Origin: JABDEZ01 sp965276955
GTDB taxonomy: Bacteria; Bacteroidota; Bacteroidia; Chitinophagales; Chitinophagaceae
Assembly (NCBI GenBank): GCA_965276955.1
Contig: CBDIBP010000007.1
Coordinates: 62,001 to 126,000 of the forward strand
Reading direction: 5' to 3'
Length of the DNA stretch: 64,000 nt
Shown: positions 8,556-16,701 of the stretch, piece after piece
Layout of the letters: every line of letters begins with the position of its first letter
How positions within the stretch are numbered: the first letter of the stretch is position 1
Notes under the pieces: model-generated
What the model was told of the DNA's origin: nothing
The model's database searches: none
What the model saw: only the letters and a program-made list of their open reading frames with translations
Translations under genes and position numbers: made by a program

Positions 8556-9110
8556 ATGGCGATAGATATAATAGGCATCGCTTTTATTATTTTATTTTTT
8601 ATTCGCGGCTATATGAAAGGTGTCATCATAGCCGCGTTCTCTTTTATAGGCATATTGCTGGGCATCATTTGTGCGCTTAAATTCTCGCACACACTTGCCC
8701 ATTATTTTTTCCAGAAGGGTATCATTACATCAGGCTGGGGGCAGCTTGTCAGCTACCTCATCCTTTTCCTGGGTGTGGTACTGCTGGTACGCATGATAGC
8801 CAAGGCTATAGATACCCTATTGAAAGCTGTGATGCTTGGCCTGGTGAACAAACTGCTCGGCGGGCTCATCTATGCATTCTTAGCAGCCGTCACATATAGC
8901 TCTGTGCTGTGGATCAGCAACCAGATGCACCTGCTTACCCCCGAGAATATATCAGAGTCTAAGACCTACCCTTACCTGTCGCAGTTAGCGCCGCGGGTGG
9001 TCAACCATATTGCTAAGCTATGGCCATTTGCCACAAATATTTTTACCGATCTGCAACATTTTTTTGAAGAGGTAAATAAAAAATTGCCGCAGCATGTGGG
9101 TACTCATTGA
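8556..9110 (+). CDS. CvpA family inner-membrane protein
   Basis: A 184-residue integral membrane protein. The opening 'IDIIGIAFIILFFIRGYMKGVI' and the later 'GLVNKLLGGLIYAFLAAV' match the CvpA/colicin V production family, with about four hydrophobic helices (residues ~5-22, 25-45, 62-85, 100-120). CvpA in E. coli is linked to colicin V export and purF regulation; in other bacteria it is a poorly understood envelope protein. Its 3' end overlaps the next gene by 17 bases, so the two are translationally coupled. Confidence 0.88.
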   Translation: MAIDIIGIAFIILFFIRGYMKGVIIAAFSFIGILLGIICALKFSHTLAHYFFQKGIITSGWGQLVSYLILFLGVVLLVRMIAKAIDTLLKAVMLGLVNKLLGGLIYAFLAAVTYSSVLWISNQMHLLTPENISESKTYPYLSQLAPRVVNHIAKLWPFATNIFTDLQHFFEEVNKKLPQHVGTH

Positions 9111-9660
9111 CAATTACGATTCATTCACCTATATACTGCATCACTACCTGCTGCAGACCGGGCACCCGTGTACCGTCTATCACAATGACCAGCTTACACT
9201 GCCACAACTGATAGAACTGAACCCCACACGCCTTATCATATCCCCAGGCCCTGAAACGCCGTTGCAGGCAGGTATCAGTATGGCTGCCATAGCTCACTTC
9301 TACGATAAGATACCCATATTTGGGGTATGCCTGGGACACCAAGCTATTGGTATGCACTTTGACGCACAATTGGTAAAAGCACCTGCCCCTATGCACGGCA
9401 AAACAAGCTGTCTGCATCACCCAGCTCATCCATTGTTCGCAGGGTTACCAGAGATGTTCGATGTGATGCGTTATCATTCATTAGCCATAACCGGCCTGGA
9501 ACGCACCGGGCTACAGCCCATAGCCCACACAAATGACGGAGTAATAATGGCAATAGCCCACGACATCTACCCCTGCATAGGTGTGCAGTTCCACCCTGAG
9601 TCTGTAGGCACAGAATATGGGCTGCAACTATTGCAAAACTGGGCAGCTATGTATCCCTGA
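9094..9660 (+). CDS. Anthranilate/aminodeoxychorismate synthase glutaminase subunit (PabA/TrpG type)
   Basis: A 188-residue class I glutamine amidotransferase. It starts 'MWVLIDNYDSFTYILHHYL', has the oxyanion motif 'ISPGPETP', the nucleophile elbow 'GVCLGHQAIG' (catalytic Cys near residue 79) and the His-Glu pair in 'VQFHPESVGTEYG'. It releases ammonia from glutamine for a PabB or TrpE partner acting on chorismate. No synthase component I lies next to it, so folate versus tryptophan cannot be decided; the isolated location favours PabA or an amphibolic subunit. It overlaps the CvpA gene by 17 bases. Confidence 0.9.
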   Translation: MWVLIDNYDSFTYILHHYLLQTGHPCTVYHNDQLTLPQLIELNPTRLIISPGPETPLQAGISMAAIAHFYDKIPIFGVCLGHQAIGMHFDAQLVKAPAPMHGKTSCLHHPAHPLFAGLPEMFDVMRYHSLAITGLERTGLQPIAHTNDGVIMAIAHDIYPCIGVQFHPESVGTEYGLQLLQNWAAMYP

Positions 9661-9742
9661 ATACTGTGTTAAATTAAACCTGTACCTGTTCAAACTAACC
9701 TGAGTCATACATTAAGCGCCAATATTTTCGTAAATTTATTTT

Positions 9743-10246
9743 ATGAGGACCATCTATCTAAATATCTGTTGTCTGCTAATATTACTTAGTTTGCATTTCC
9801 CTGCTCAGGCCCAGTTCACTTATGCCGAAGTAGGTATAAATGGCCTTACCTGCTCACAATGCAGCAGAAGTGTAGAGCTCAGCATTCGTAAGCTGCCCTT
9901 CGTAAAAGATGTAGAAATGAACCTGGAGCATACCGAAGGCAAAATAATATTTACCCCAAATGGCAAAGTAGATATAGCCAGTATAGCACAAGCAGTAAAG
10001 AACGCGGGGTTCTCTGTCCGGTACATGAAAGCAGGTTTTATATTTACTAAAGGCGCAGGCAGTTGCTTCAACTATAAAGGCGATACATACAACCTGGTGC
10101 GCCCACCCGCTAAGCTGCCCGATGGGGCCACTGCTATTACCTTCCTTGGGGCCACTTACCAGCCCAAAAAAGACTTTAAAAAGTGGCAGGCACAGCTTAC
10201 CGGTAGCTGCGGCACCAAAGGGAACCTTTACTACATCACTCTCTAA
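9743..10246 (+). CDS. Periplasmic heavy-metal-associated (HMA) domain protein
   Basis: A 167-residue exported protein. Residues 1-23 are a signal peptide ending 'FPAQAQ'. Residues ~28-95 form an HMA domain with 'GINGLTCSQCSRSVE', the GxTCxxC soft-metal motif of copper and mercury chaperones, followed by 'VKDVEMNLEHTEGKIIF' and 'AVKNAGFSVR'. The C-terminal ~70 residues contain two more cysteines in 'GAGSCFNYKGDTY' and 'LTGSCGTKGNLYYI', which may form a disulfide. The next gene starts two bases after its stop codon and encodes an outer-membrane barrel; tight coupling suggests a shared role in envelope metal handling, which is inference. Confidence 0.8.
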   Translation: MRTIYLNICCLLILLSLHFPAQAQFTYAEVGINGLTCSQCSRSVELSIRKLPFVKDVEMNLEHTEGKIIFTPNGKVDIASIAQAVKNAGFSVRYMKAGFIFTKGAGSCFNYKGDTYNLVRPPAKLPDGATAITFLGATYQPKKDFKKWQAQLTGSCGTKGNLYYITL

Positions 10247-10248
10247 AA

Positions 10249-11244
10249 ATGCGTTACCTCTTCATCACGATAGTATCTCTACTTACAGGCACAGCCTTGC
10301 ACGCACAAGAGCTATTTCCGCTGAATGAGCCAGCAAGCAACATACCCAGGGGCGTACTCGGCATACGGGCATTCACAGAATCCTACAAAGAGTTCAGCCA
10401 GTTCAGGAACATGAGCGCGCTACGGCTTATGTATGGTCTCACGCCTAAACTTACGGTCATGCTTACTGCCGATGGCTCTAACCATCATAATGAATTACTA
10501 CCACCCTCTTACCCCAGTCACAACACCCCAAATGTGGGCGTTCATCATCCTTATCTGTTCAACGGGGTAGATGCATACGCTAAGTATCGCTTCCTCACTA
10601 TTGACGGCGAGCACAGTCACTATCGCATGGCGCTCTATGGGGAGTATTCTTACCTGAACGTAGCTCATGATGAGGGTGAGCCTACCCTGCTTGACGATAC
10701 CAAAGGCGCCGGTGCCGGCCTCATCAGTACTTTGCTGAAAGGACACTTTGCAGCTTCATTCAATGGTGGCTTTATATATCCGTTCCGATACAAAGGTTCT
10801 ATCCCCGATTTTGCATCAGGCCTGCCACCAGTACCTACTATAATTACTTATGGCAATGCTATCACTTACAATTTGTCGTTCGGTTACCTGCTCTACCCCA
10901 GGGTATACAAGAACTACGACCAGCCTAATATCAACCTATACTTAGAGTTCCTGGGCAAAACCTATGGCGCCACGCAAGTACAGGTAAGCAACATACTCCA
11001 CCCCGATCAATATTATACAGAATCAACAAGTGGTGTACCCGTGCTGCAGGCAGGTAATTATGTAGAGGTGCATCCCGGGGCGCAATGTATAATCAGGTCT
11101 AATTTCAGGGTCGATGCATCGGTTGGTTTCCCATTCATCAACAGGTCCTACGTTCATTATACGCCGGTATACACAGTGGGCGTGCAGCGTTATTTCTATC
11201 CCAATAAAAAAAGAACATCTGCGCACAGCATCCTGCATAGCTAA
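10249..11244 (+). CDS. Putative outer-membrane beta-barrel protein (partner of HMA protein)
   Basis: A 331-residue protein with a signal peptide ending 'GTALHAQ' and a body of alternating short beta segments rich in Tyr, Gly and aromatic residues, for example 'YGLTPKLTVMLTADGSNHH' and 'SHYRMALYGEYSYLN'. This is typical of transporter-like outer-membrane barrels of Bacteroidota. It starts two bases after the HMA gene, so the two are almost certainly co-expressed. I do not recognise a named family; a channel for the metal bound by its neighbour is a guess. Several His-rich patches ('HNTPNVGVHHPY', 'GEHSHY') are compatible with metal contact. Confidence 0.7.
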   Translation: MRYLFITIVSLLTGTALHAQELFPLNEPASNIPRGVLGIRAFTESYKEFSQFRNMSALRLMYGLTPKLTVMLTADGSNHHNELLPPSYPSHNTPNVGVHHPYLFNGVDAYAKYRFLTIDGEHSHYRMALYGEYSYLNVAHDEGEPTLLDDTKGAGAGLISTLLKGHFAASFNGGFIYPFRYKGSIPDFASGLPPVPTIITYGNAITYNLSFGYLLYPRVYKNYDQPNINLYLEFLGKTYGATQVQVSNILHPDQYYTESTSGVPVLQAGNYVEVHPGAQCIIRSNFRVDASVGFPFINRSYVHYTPVYTVGVQRYFYPNKKRTSAHSILHS

Positions 11245-11366
11245 TTGTGTAATTACTACACTTGCTATATTATCTTATTTATCTTTATTATGGTCATCTC
11301 AGCCATAGCATTTATATTTATCATTCAGAAAGAATCTATTTTTAAACGTCCCTGCTCGTGTGCGCT

Positions 11367-12500
11367 ATGAAGATCATTTTTAGGCTTTTATTACTTGCCT
11401 TTCTGTGCCGGTCCCCAATTGTTTGCAGTGCCCAACAGCTATCCAGCAACTATACCGATATCAATAATAGCCCTGGTAAGGAGATGTTCGAGCTATGGCA
11501 ATATTACTATACCAACAAACCAGGCACCAAAACTGTAGCGCGCCTTTGGGACAATGAAGAAACAAAGAAGAACCGCGCCTATGATATACTTAGGAACTGG
11601 GATTGCGGCGGCACATTTGGCGACCGCTGCTACGTACTTAAAATAACTAAGATAGATAGTGGCATCTATGCCATGAAAATGGCAATGGCTTTCCCGAATG
11701 ACACAACAGATGTAGGCATTATCAGCAACATTACTTACCTCATAAAAAAAGAACGGGTAGGACTAAGGCTGGCCAATTACCTCTACTACAGTACCCGCAA
11801 CTGGAAAAAATTTTTCACTAAGACCATTACCTTCTATAGCCCGCAGGAATATGCTATAAACAGTGCCGATGCACAAAAAAGCGAGCGCTTTCTAAGCAGG
11901 ATATATACTACGCTCGACCTTTCGCCGCGCACAGTCAACTATTATGCCGCCCCTACGTGCGACCAGATGCAACAAGCCATAGGCCTCGAATCATTTGTGG
12001 GCAATACCGAGGTAAATACATGCAGTTGCATGGATACGGCCAACAATATTATTTTTTCTGGCGGCAATGGCTTTTACGATCCGCAAAACCTTGCCCATGT
12101 TATAAGCGGATACTTTCCCAAAGCGCACCCTGTATTCATGACAGGCCTAACAGGCCTGCTGGGTGGGCACAATGGCAAGCCAATGACCTATTATCAAAAA
12201 AAGTTCCTGGAATACATGGACGCGCATACCGACTTCCAGGTCACAGACCTTCTTTCGTTCCGCAGCTCTGAGATAGGTATAGACCCGCAATACCTGGTGG
12301 GAGCAGTGTTTTGTGCGGTGGCACTGAAGGAAAAGAATGGAACTGATAAAGTAAAGAAGATGCTCTCCTATGGCAATAAAGACAATGAGTTCTACATGGC
12401 TATTTTTAAGGAGTTAGGTGTAGGGCGCGATAAAGCCAAAGATCTGTTCATGCAGCAAATAAAAGATCCGGAATTATTTAAAGCATACCAAGATCTTTAA
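11367..12500 (+). CDS. Secreted protein of unknown function
   Basis: A 377-residue exported protein starting at the ATG 11367 (a GTG nine bases upstream is in frame but less likely). Signal peptide 'MKIIFRLLLLAFLCRSPIVCSAQ' is followed by a globular mixed alpha/beta sequence. No catalytic motif of a known family is seen. Features worth noting are four clustered cysteines ('APTCDQM' and 'VNTCSCMD'), the pair in 'NWDCGG...GDRCYV', and 'HPVFMTGLTGLLGGHNGK' in the C-terminal half. It is followed 11 bases later by a pentapeptide-repeat gene, so both may be expressed together. Not recognised. Confidence 0.7.
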   Translation: MKIIFRLLLLAFLCRSPIVCSAQQLSSNYTDINNSPGKEMFELWQYYYTNKPGTKTVARLWDNEETKKNRAYDILRNWDCGGTFGDRCYVLKITKIDSGIYAMKMAMAFPNDTTDVGIISNITYLIKKERVGLRLANYLYYSTRNWKKFFTKTITFYSPQEYAINSADAQKSERFLSRIYTTLDLSPRTVNYYAAPTCDQMQQAIGLESFVGNTEVNTCSCMDTANNIIFSGGNGFYDPQNLAHVISGYFPKAHPVFMTGLTGLLGGHNGKPMTYYQKKFLEYMDAHTDFQVTDLLSFRSSEIGIDPQYLVGAVFCAVALKEKNGTDKVKKMLSYGNKDNEFYMAIFKELGVGRDKAKDLFMQQIKDPELFKAYQDL

Positions 12501-12511
12501 AAACTAACCAA

Positions 12512-13090
12512 ATGGAACTGGAATATATACAGGACAAAGTTTTTGACAAGTGCGACCACACGCAAAAGCCACTCTCAAAAGGCGAGTATGAAGATTGCAC
12601 CTTCATCAACTGCGACCTTTCCGGCTCCAACCTTGCTGATATCCGGTTTGGCGAATGCATATTTCAGGGGTGCAACTTAAGCCTGGTAAAACTGGGCAAA
12701 ACAACGCTGCGCGATATCAGGTTCAAAGACTGTAAACTGATGGGCATTCGTTTTGACGATTGCAGTGACTTTGCATTCTCTGTGCACTTCGAAAATTGCA
12801 TACTCGACCATTCTTCTTTTTACAAAGTGAAACTTAAAAAGACCATGTTCAAGAACAGCAAGATCCATGAGGCAGACTTTACAGAAAGCGACCTGAGCAA
12901 TGCTACATTCGACAATTGCGACCTTTTGAACACCACATTTGCTGGTACTATATTAGAGCGCACAGACTTCCGCACATCGTTCAATTATTCCATAGACCCG
13001 GAGATAAATAAGATCAAAAAAGCACGATTTTCTTATTCAGGTATCCGGGGATTGTTAGATAAGTATGATATTGATATCACCTTAGATTAA
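12512..13090 (+). CDS. Pentapeptide-repeat protein
   Basis: A 192-residue cytosolic protein built of pentapeptide repeats A(D/N)LxX: 'CTFINCDLSGSNLADIRF', 'CIFQGCNLSLVKL', 'ADFTESDLSNATF' and 'CDLLNTTFAGTILERTDF'. Such repeats form a right-handed quadrilateral beta-helix. Length and cysteine content resemble the Qnr/McbG group, which mimic B-form DNA and protect gyrase; that function is a possibility only, since most family members are uncharacterised. It lies 11 bases downstream of a secreted-protein gene. Confidence 0.85.
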   Translation: MELEYIQDKVFDKCDHTQKPLSKGEYEDCTFINCDLSGSNLADIRFGECIFQGCNLSLVKLGKTTLRDIRFKDCKLMGIRFDDCSDFAFSVHFENCILDHSSFYKVKLKKTMFKNSKIHEADFTESDLSNATFDNCDLLNTTFAGTILERTDFRTSFNYSIDPEINKIKKARFSYSGIRGLLDKYDIDITLD

Positions 13091-13425
13091 CACCATAGCT
13101 CCGGCTGTTATTCCTTCATTTCTCTTATTCCTCTATTCCTCACGGGAATTTGTTTTCTAAAAGTGGCGACCATTATCTGATATAAAGACCATAAATTGCT
13201 TAAGGAATAAAAAAATATCTAATACTATATACTTTTTTTCTTGTAGGTACATCATTTATAGGCTGATAAACATATGTAATCCTACGTTGCGCAATCGATT
13301 GCGGTCCTTGGAAAGAATGTGATCAAATATCACAACACAGTTTGATGGATATTACATTAATTCCCCTAATTTTATCAGCAACAGCTCTCTGCTATTTCTA
13401 ACAAATTTGCTCTAACACATTCATA
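13091..13425. promoter_or_regulatory. Regulatory spacer with two operator-like palindromes
   Basis: This 335-base gene-free stretch upstream of the DUF3606 gene has two strong inverted repeats. A perfect 14-bp palindrome CGCAATCGATTGCG lies at 13290-13303; its central CG flanked by AAT/ATT resembles LacI-family operators. A second inverted repeat, TGTGAT-CAAAT-ATCACA, lies at 13318-13334; its half-sites resemble CRP/FNR sites, but the total spacing is one base longer than the 16-bp CRP consensus. The two are separated by 14 bases. No perfect TAnnTTTG box is visible before the ATG at 13426. Confidence 0.5.
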
Positions 13426-13632
13426 ATGAACAAATTAACTGAAAACACCGTAGAGAATATTGGAGTTGTCAATCTTTCCCAACCTTACCTTGTTGCTTAT
13501 TGGACAGAGCACTTTGGTGTCACAGAGAAATTGCTGCGCCAGGCGGTTGAGGCAGTGGGCAATTCGGCGGATAAAGTAGAAGCATATATCAGCAGTATCA
13601 TTATATACTACATGCATACATATGCTATGTAA
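13426..13632 (+). CDS. DUF3606 domain small protein
   Basis: A 68-residue protein. The segment 'VNLSQPYLVAYWTEHFGVTEKLLRQAVEAVG' fits the DUF3606 family, short helical proteins of unknown function often found in Bacteroidota and Proteobacteria (pattern: I-N-L-x-x-P-Y-x-V-x-Y-W-T-x-x-x-G-V-T). It stands alone: the preceding gene ends 335 bases upstream and the next starts 86 bases downstream. The long upstream region with two palindromes suggests it is regulated. Many DUF3606 proteins are stress-associated, but I have no evidence for that here. Confidence 0.8.
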   Translation: MNKLTENTVENIGVVNLSQPYLVAYWTEHFGVTEKLLRQAVEAVGNSADKVEAYISSIIIYYMHTYAM

Positions 13633-13718
13633 AAGCATTTTTCGCTTATTACATACTTTACTGCTCTAAGATCAGTTAATAATACTTAGTTTGCCATTGT
13701 TTTAGCAAACTGAATGCA

Positions 13719-14465
13719 ATGCACCTAAGATATACTTTTTATAGGCTAGCCCTACTTACGATACTGCTATTTGCAGCATTGCCTGGCTATGCACAGGTCG
13801 AAATATCCCCTGGTATAGATGTTAGCTATCCACTCATGATAAATAAGTACAACCAGCGGCTCAATTATGGGCAGGTAGGCTTTGGCCTACGTTTTGGTGT
13901 CAGTTATAAACCAACGGGTACCCAGTTCTTCCCAACCTTGAATTTCATGTTTGGTCGCACAAGGCTACCCCTGCAGCAAATAGACCAGAACGTAGCGTAC
14001 GAGAACTTCAATTACAAAGATTTGATACTGAACGGCAACTATGTGGTCACACTAAACAATAATAACTCTCTATATATTATTGGCGGTATCGGTTTTACTT
14101 ATCTCGGCGGCGCTGGCTCTAAATTATCGGGTAAGAACGGCGACGCCAGCTATGTGACCATAGACTCTATTAGCAACCAGGTCAAGTTCATGCCGGCAAT
14201 AGATCTGGGTGTGGAGTATGTGTATGGCGATGCGGTGAACCAGAAAATATACATGAGCCTTGGCCTTTCCTTAAAATACATCATTTTCCTAAATGGAGAT
14301 AACACCTACCATCTCACGATAGCGGATTACAACAAGCAAGCCACCCTACATATCGATCCCAGCCTCACAGGCCATGCTATAGTGCCCACATTCTATATTA
14401 CACTTCACTACCTGCTGGGGAAAGAGGTCATCTTTTGGAAAAAACACGACAGTCGCTACGAATAA
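13719..14465 (+). CDS. Outer-membrane beta-barrel protein (porin-family-like)
   Basis: A 248-residue exported protein with a signal peptide ending 'AALPGYAQ'. The mature part shows alternating amphipathic strands with Gly/Tyr-rich turns: 'GQVGFGLRFGVSYKPTG', 'NNSLYIIGGIGFTYLGG', 'IYMSLGLSLKYIIFL' and a C-terminal 'IVPTFYITLHYLLGK'. This fits the 8-stranded outer-membrane barrels (PorT/OMP_b-brl type) of Bacteroidota. Specific role unknown. A 6-bp inverted repeat (GTTTGC/GCAAAC, 13689-13710) precedes it. A TfoX-like gene follows 19 bases downstream on the same strand. Confidence 0.72.
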   Translation: MHLRYTFYRLALLTILLFAALPGYAQVEISPGIDVSYPLMINKYNQRLNYGQVGFGLRFGVSYKPTGTQFFPTLNFMFGRTRLPLQQIDQNVAYENFNYKDLILNGNYVVTLNNNNSLYIIGGIGFTYLGGAGSKLSGKNGDASYVTIDSISNQVKFMPAIDLGVEYVYGDAVNQKIYMSLGLSLKYIIFLNGDNTYHLTIADYNKQATLHIDPSLTGHAIVPTFYITLHYLLGKEVIFWKKHDSRYE

Positions 14466-14484
14466 CTTCTAAAAACACTGATCC

Positions 14485-14829
14485 ATGTATAACGAAGAGC
14501 TCGCTGCAAGAGTACGCGAATTATTAGCCGCCACGGATAATAAAGTAGATGAAAAAGTGATGTTCAGCGGTGTCACCTTTATGGTGAATGATAAAATGTG
14601 CGTGAGCATAGGCAAGGATAGAATAATGGTGCGTCTATCGCCAGCCGACTATGAAGTAGCTATAGAGCAACCAGGCACCGAACCTATGGTGCATGGTGGC
14701 AAAGTGATGAAAGGATTTTTATACGTAAATGAAGATACATTACCTACCAAAAGTAAGTTGCAGTACTGGGTGAGCAAAGCGCTGGCATTTAACAAAGAGG
14801 CAAAAGCAGCTCCTAAAAAGAAAAAATAA
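14485..14829 (+). CDS. TfoX/Sxy N-terminal domain protein
   Basis: A 114-residue cytosolic protein. 'LAARVRELLAATDNKVDEKVMFSGVTFMVNDKMCVSI' followed by 'KDRIMVRLSP' and 'MKGFLYVNEDTL' matches the TfoX N-terminal domain family. In gamma-proteobacteria TfoX/Sxy activates competence genes, but isolated N-terminal domains are common in Bacteroidota with no shown link to competence. The C-terminus is Lys-rich ('APKKKK'). It ends seven bases before the convergent DUF4293 gene. Confidence 0.87.
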   Translation: MYNEELAARVRELLAATDNKVDEKVMFSGVTFMVNDKMCVSIGKDRIMVRLSPADYEVAIEQPGTEPMVHGGKVMKGFLYVNEDTLPTKSKLQYWVSKALAFNKEAKAAPKKKK

Positions 14830-14836
14830 AAGCTGC

Positions 14837-15274
14837 CTACCGCAGGCGATCTGTAGACTTCACCAGCTTTTCATCTTTCTTTATAGCACTATTGGCCATT
14901 ATCAGGAATACCATAGAGATAACAGGTAGCACAGCTCCCACCCAGTAAGACCCTTCTGTGGGCATAGGAATGCTGTTGTTAAGGTTACTTACGCGCATTA
15001 CCATATATGCCAGGAAACCCAATGAAATAACTATAGTAAGGATTATCAGGCTTTGTTGGCGTTTACGATTTTTAAAAAAGAATATAGCTGTAAGCGGCAG
15101 CAACGTCATAAACAAAGCAAGGAGCAACATAATATAGTCCTCGCGGGCCCATATCCGTACAATTTTATCCGCACCATTCACTAATTGGTGTGCGTGATAG
15201 GTATCAAAACAAAACAATCCTGCTGCGAGTAGTGCTGCTATTAGCAACCAAACCGATTGGATCCGCTGTATCAT
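14837..15274 (-). CDS. DUF4293 family membrane protein
   Basis: A 145-residue protein with four hydrophobic segments (residues ~5-25, 45-66, 75-96, 110-130) and the start 'MIQRIQSVWLLIAALLAAGL', typical of the DUF4293 family of Bacteroidota inner-membrane proteins. The family often sits near rho or other housekeeping genes, and its function is unknown. Here it is transcribed leftward, downstream of serS with a 74-base gap. Confidence 0.85.
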   Translation of the reverse strand: MIQRIQSVWLLIAALLAAGLFCFDTYHAHQLVNGADKIVRIWAREDYIMLLLALFMTLLPLTAIFFFKNRKRQQSLIILTIVISLGFLAYMVMRVSNLNNSIPMPTEGSYWVGAVLPVISMVFLIMANSAIKKDEKLVKSTDRLR

Positions 15275-15348
15275 AAAATATCCTTTGGTCTTACAATTTA
15301 CAATTTCTACTATTATATCCTACTACTATCTTTCAAATAGCTTCCTGC

Positions 15349-16620
15349 TTAGTTTATCATTTCTTTTCCAAAGAATGGTTGCAAGGCTGCAGGTATCTTT
15401 ATCCCGTCTGGTGTCTGGTGGTTCTCCAGCAGGCAAGCCACTATACGTGGCAGTGCAAGAGAGCTGCCATTAAGCGAATGCACCAACTGAGACTTGCCAC
15501 CAGCGTCCTTGTAGCGTATCTTCATACGGTTGGCCTGAAAATTCTCAAAGTTCGATACAGAGCTTACCTCCAGCCAGCGCTCCTGCGCTGCGCTATATAC
15601 TTCAAAATCGTAGGTAAGGGCGCTGGTAAAGCTCATATCGCCACCGCAAAGCCTTAGTATACGGTATTGCAATCCCAATTCTATAAGTAGCTGTTCTACA
15701 TGGTTCACCATACCTTCCAGTGCTTCATAGCTGTTCTCAGGCTGGGTTATCTGCACTATCTCTACTTTGTCAAACTGGTGCAGGCGGTTCAGCCCACGCA
15801 CATCCTTGCCATAGCTACCAGCCTCTCTGCGGAAGCAAGGTGTATATGCCGTCATCTTCACCGGCAGCTCCTGCTCAGCAATTATGGTATCCCGATATAT
15901 ATTGGTCACGGGCACCTCAGCAGTAGGTATCAAGTAGTAGTTATCTTCTGTAGCATGATACATTTGGCCTTCCTTATCGGGCAGTTGGCCGGTACCATAG
16001 GCACTGGCCTCGTTCACCATATAGGGCGGGTAGTATTCTTTATACCCGGCATCAATATTATAGGTCAGAAAGTAGCTGATCAACGCGCGTTGAAGCTTTG
16101 CCCCTTGCCCCATATATACAGGAAAACCGCTACCAGTGAGCTTGTTACCCAGTTCAAAATCTATTAGGCCATACTTTGAAGCAAGCTCCCAGTGTGGAAG
16201 CTTCTGTGCGCTTAGGTCTGGCGTGGTGCCTCCGCTACGCACAACTTCATTCTCTTCTGGGGTCTTCCCAACAGGCACACTGCTGTGCGGCAGATTAGGT
16301 AGTTTTATCAGGGCATCATGTTGCTCAGCTTCCAGCTCTGCAAGCCGCTGGGCTATTTCCTTAGCGGCTTCCTTCTTTGCAGACACTTCAGCTTTTATGG
16401 CTTCAGCTTCGTCCTTATTGCCTTTTGCCATCAGCTGCCCTATATTCTTAGAGGCTGCATTTATAAAGGCGGATATAGCATCATTGTCCACCTGCAGTGT
16501 TCTGCGGCGTTCGTCTATGTCTATTATTTTATCAACCAGCTCTGGTTCCTTAAAGTTCTTCTTCTTTAGTCCTTCCAGTATCAGTTCCTTATTCTGCCGG
16601 AATAATTGTATTGGCAACAT
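15349..16620 (-). CDS. serS: Serine--tRNA ligase
   Basis: A 423-residue class II aminoacyl-tRNA synthetase that charges tRNA-Ser (and tRNA-Sec) with serine. I take the ATG complementary to 16618-16620, giving 'MLPIQLFRQNKELILEGL'; an upstream in-frame ATG at 16668 would lie in the terminator hairpin and before the promoter. Residues ~1-110 form the helical tRNA-binding arm. Motif 2 'TPCFRREAGSYGKDVRGLNRLHQFDKVE' (residues ~262-289, split here for reference to its FRRE and HQF cores) and motif 3 'SLNGSSLALPRIVACLLEN' are intact. Length is normal for the family. Confidence 0.96.
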   Translation of the reverse strand: MLPIQLFRQNKELILEGLKKKNFKEPELVDKIIDIDERRRTLQVDNDAISAFINAASKNIGQLMAKGNKDEAEAIKAEVSAKKEAAKEIAQRLAELEAEQHDALIKLPNLPHSSVPVGKTPEENEVVRSGGTTPDLSAQKLPHWELASKYGLIDFELGNKLTGSGFPVYMGQGAKLQRALISYFLTYNIDAGYKEYYPPYMVNEASAYGTGQLPDKEGQMYHATEDNYYLIPTAEVPVTNIYRDTIIAEQELPVKMTAYTPCFRREAGSYGKDVRGLNRLHQFDKVEIVQITQPENSYEALEGMVNHVEQLLIELGLQYRILRLCGGDMSFTSALTYDFEVYSAAQERWLEVSSVSNFENFQANRMKIRYKDAGGKSQLVHSLNGSSLALPRIVACLLENHQTPDGIKIPAALQPFFGKEMIN

Positions 16621-16640
16621 ATGTTTATCAATTGACGTGG

Positions 16641-16648
16641 CAAATATA
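16641..16648 (-). promoter_or_regulatory. -7 promoter element for serS
   Basis: Read on the minus strand this is TATATTTG, a perfect TAnnTTTG box, 20 bases before the serS ATG. It is sandwiched between that ATG and the terminator of the upstream moxR gene. Confidence 0.6.
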
Positions 16649-16651
16649 GAC

Positions 16652-16680
16652 AAAAAAAGCCCGGACAAACAGCCCGGGCT
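16652..16680 (-). terminator. Intrinsic terminator of the MoxR gene
   Basis: On the minus strand a 7-bp GC-rich stem (AGCCCGG / CCGGGCT) with a 9-base loop is followed by seven T residues. It lies 22 bases past the MoxR stop codon and directly before the serS promoter. Confidence 0.75.
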
Positions 16681-16701
16681 ATGTATTTAGCATCATGCTG
16701 A

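Noticed and set aside
13318..13334. Canonical CRP site
   Set aside because: The half-sites fit but the spacer is one base too long for the 16-bp consensus, so I keep it only as an operator-like inverted repeat.
15700..16167. Plus-strand ORF of 155 codons opposite serS
   Set aside because: Antisense to an intact, highly conserved synthetase; Cys/His-rich with no domain.
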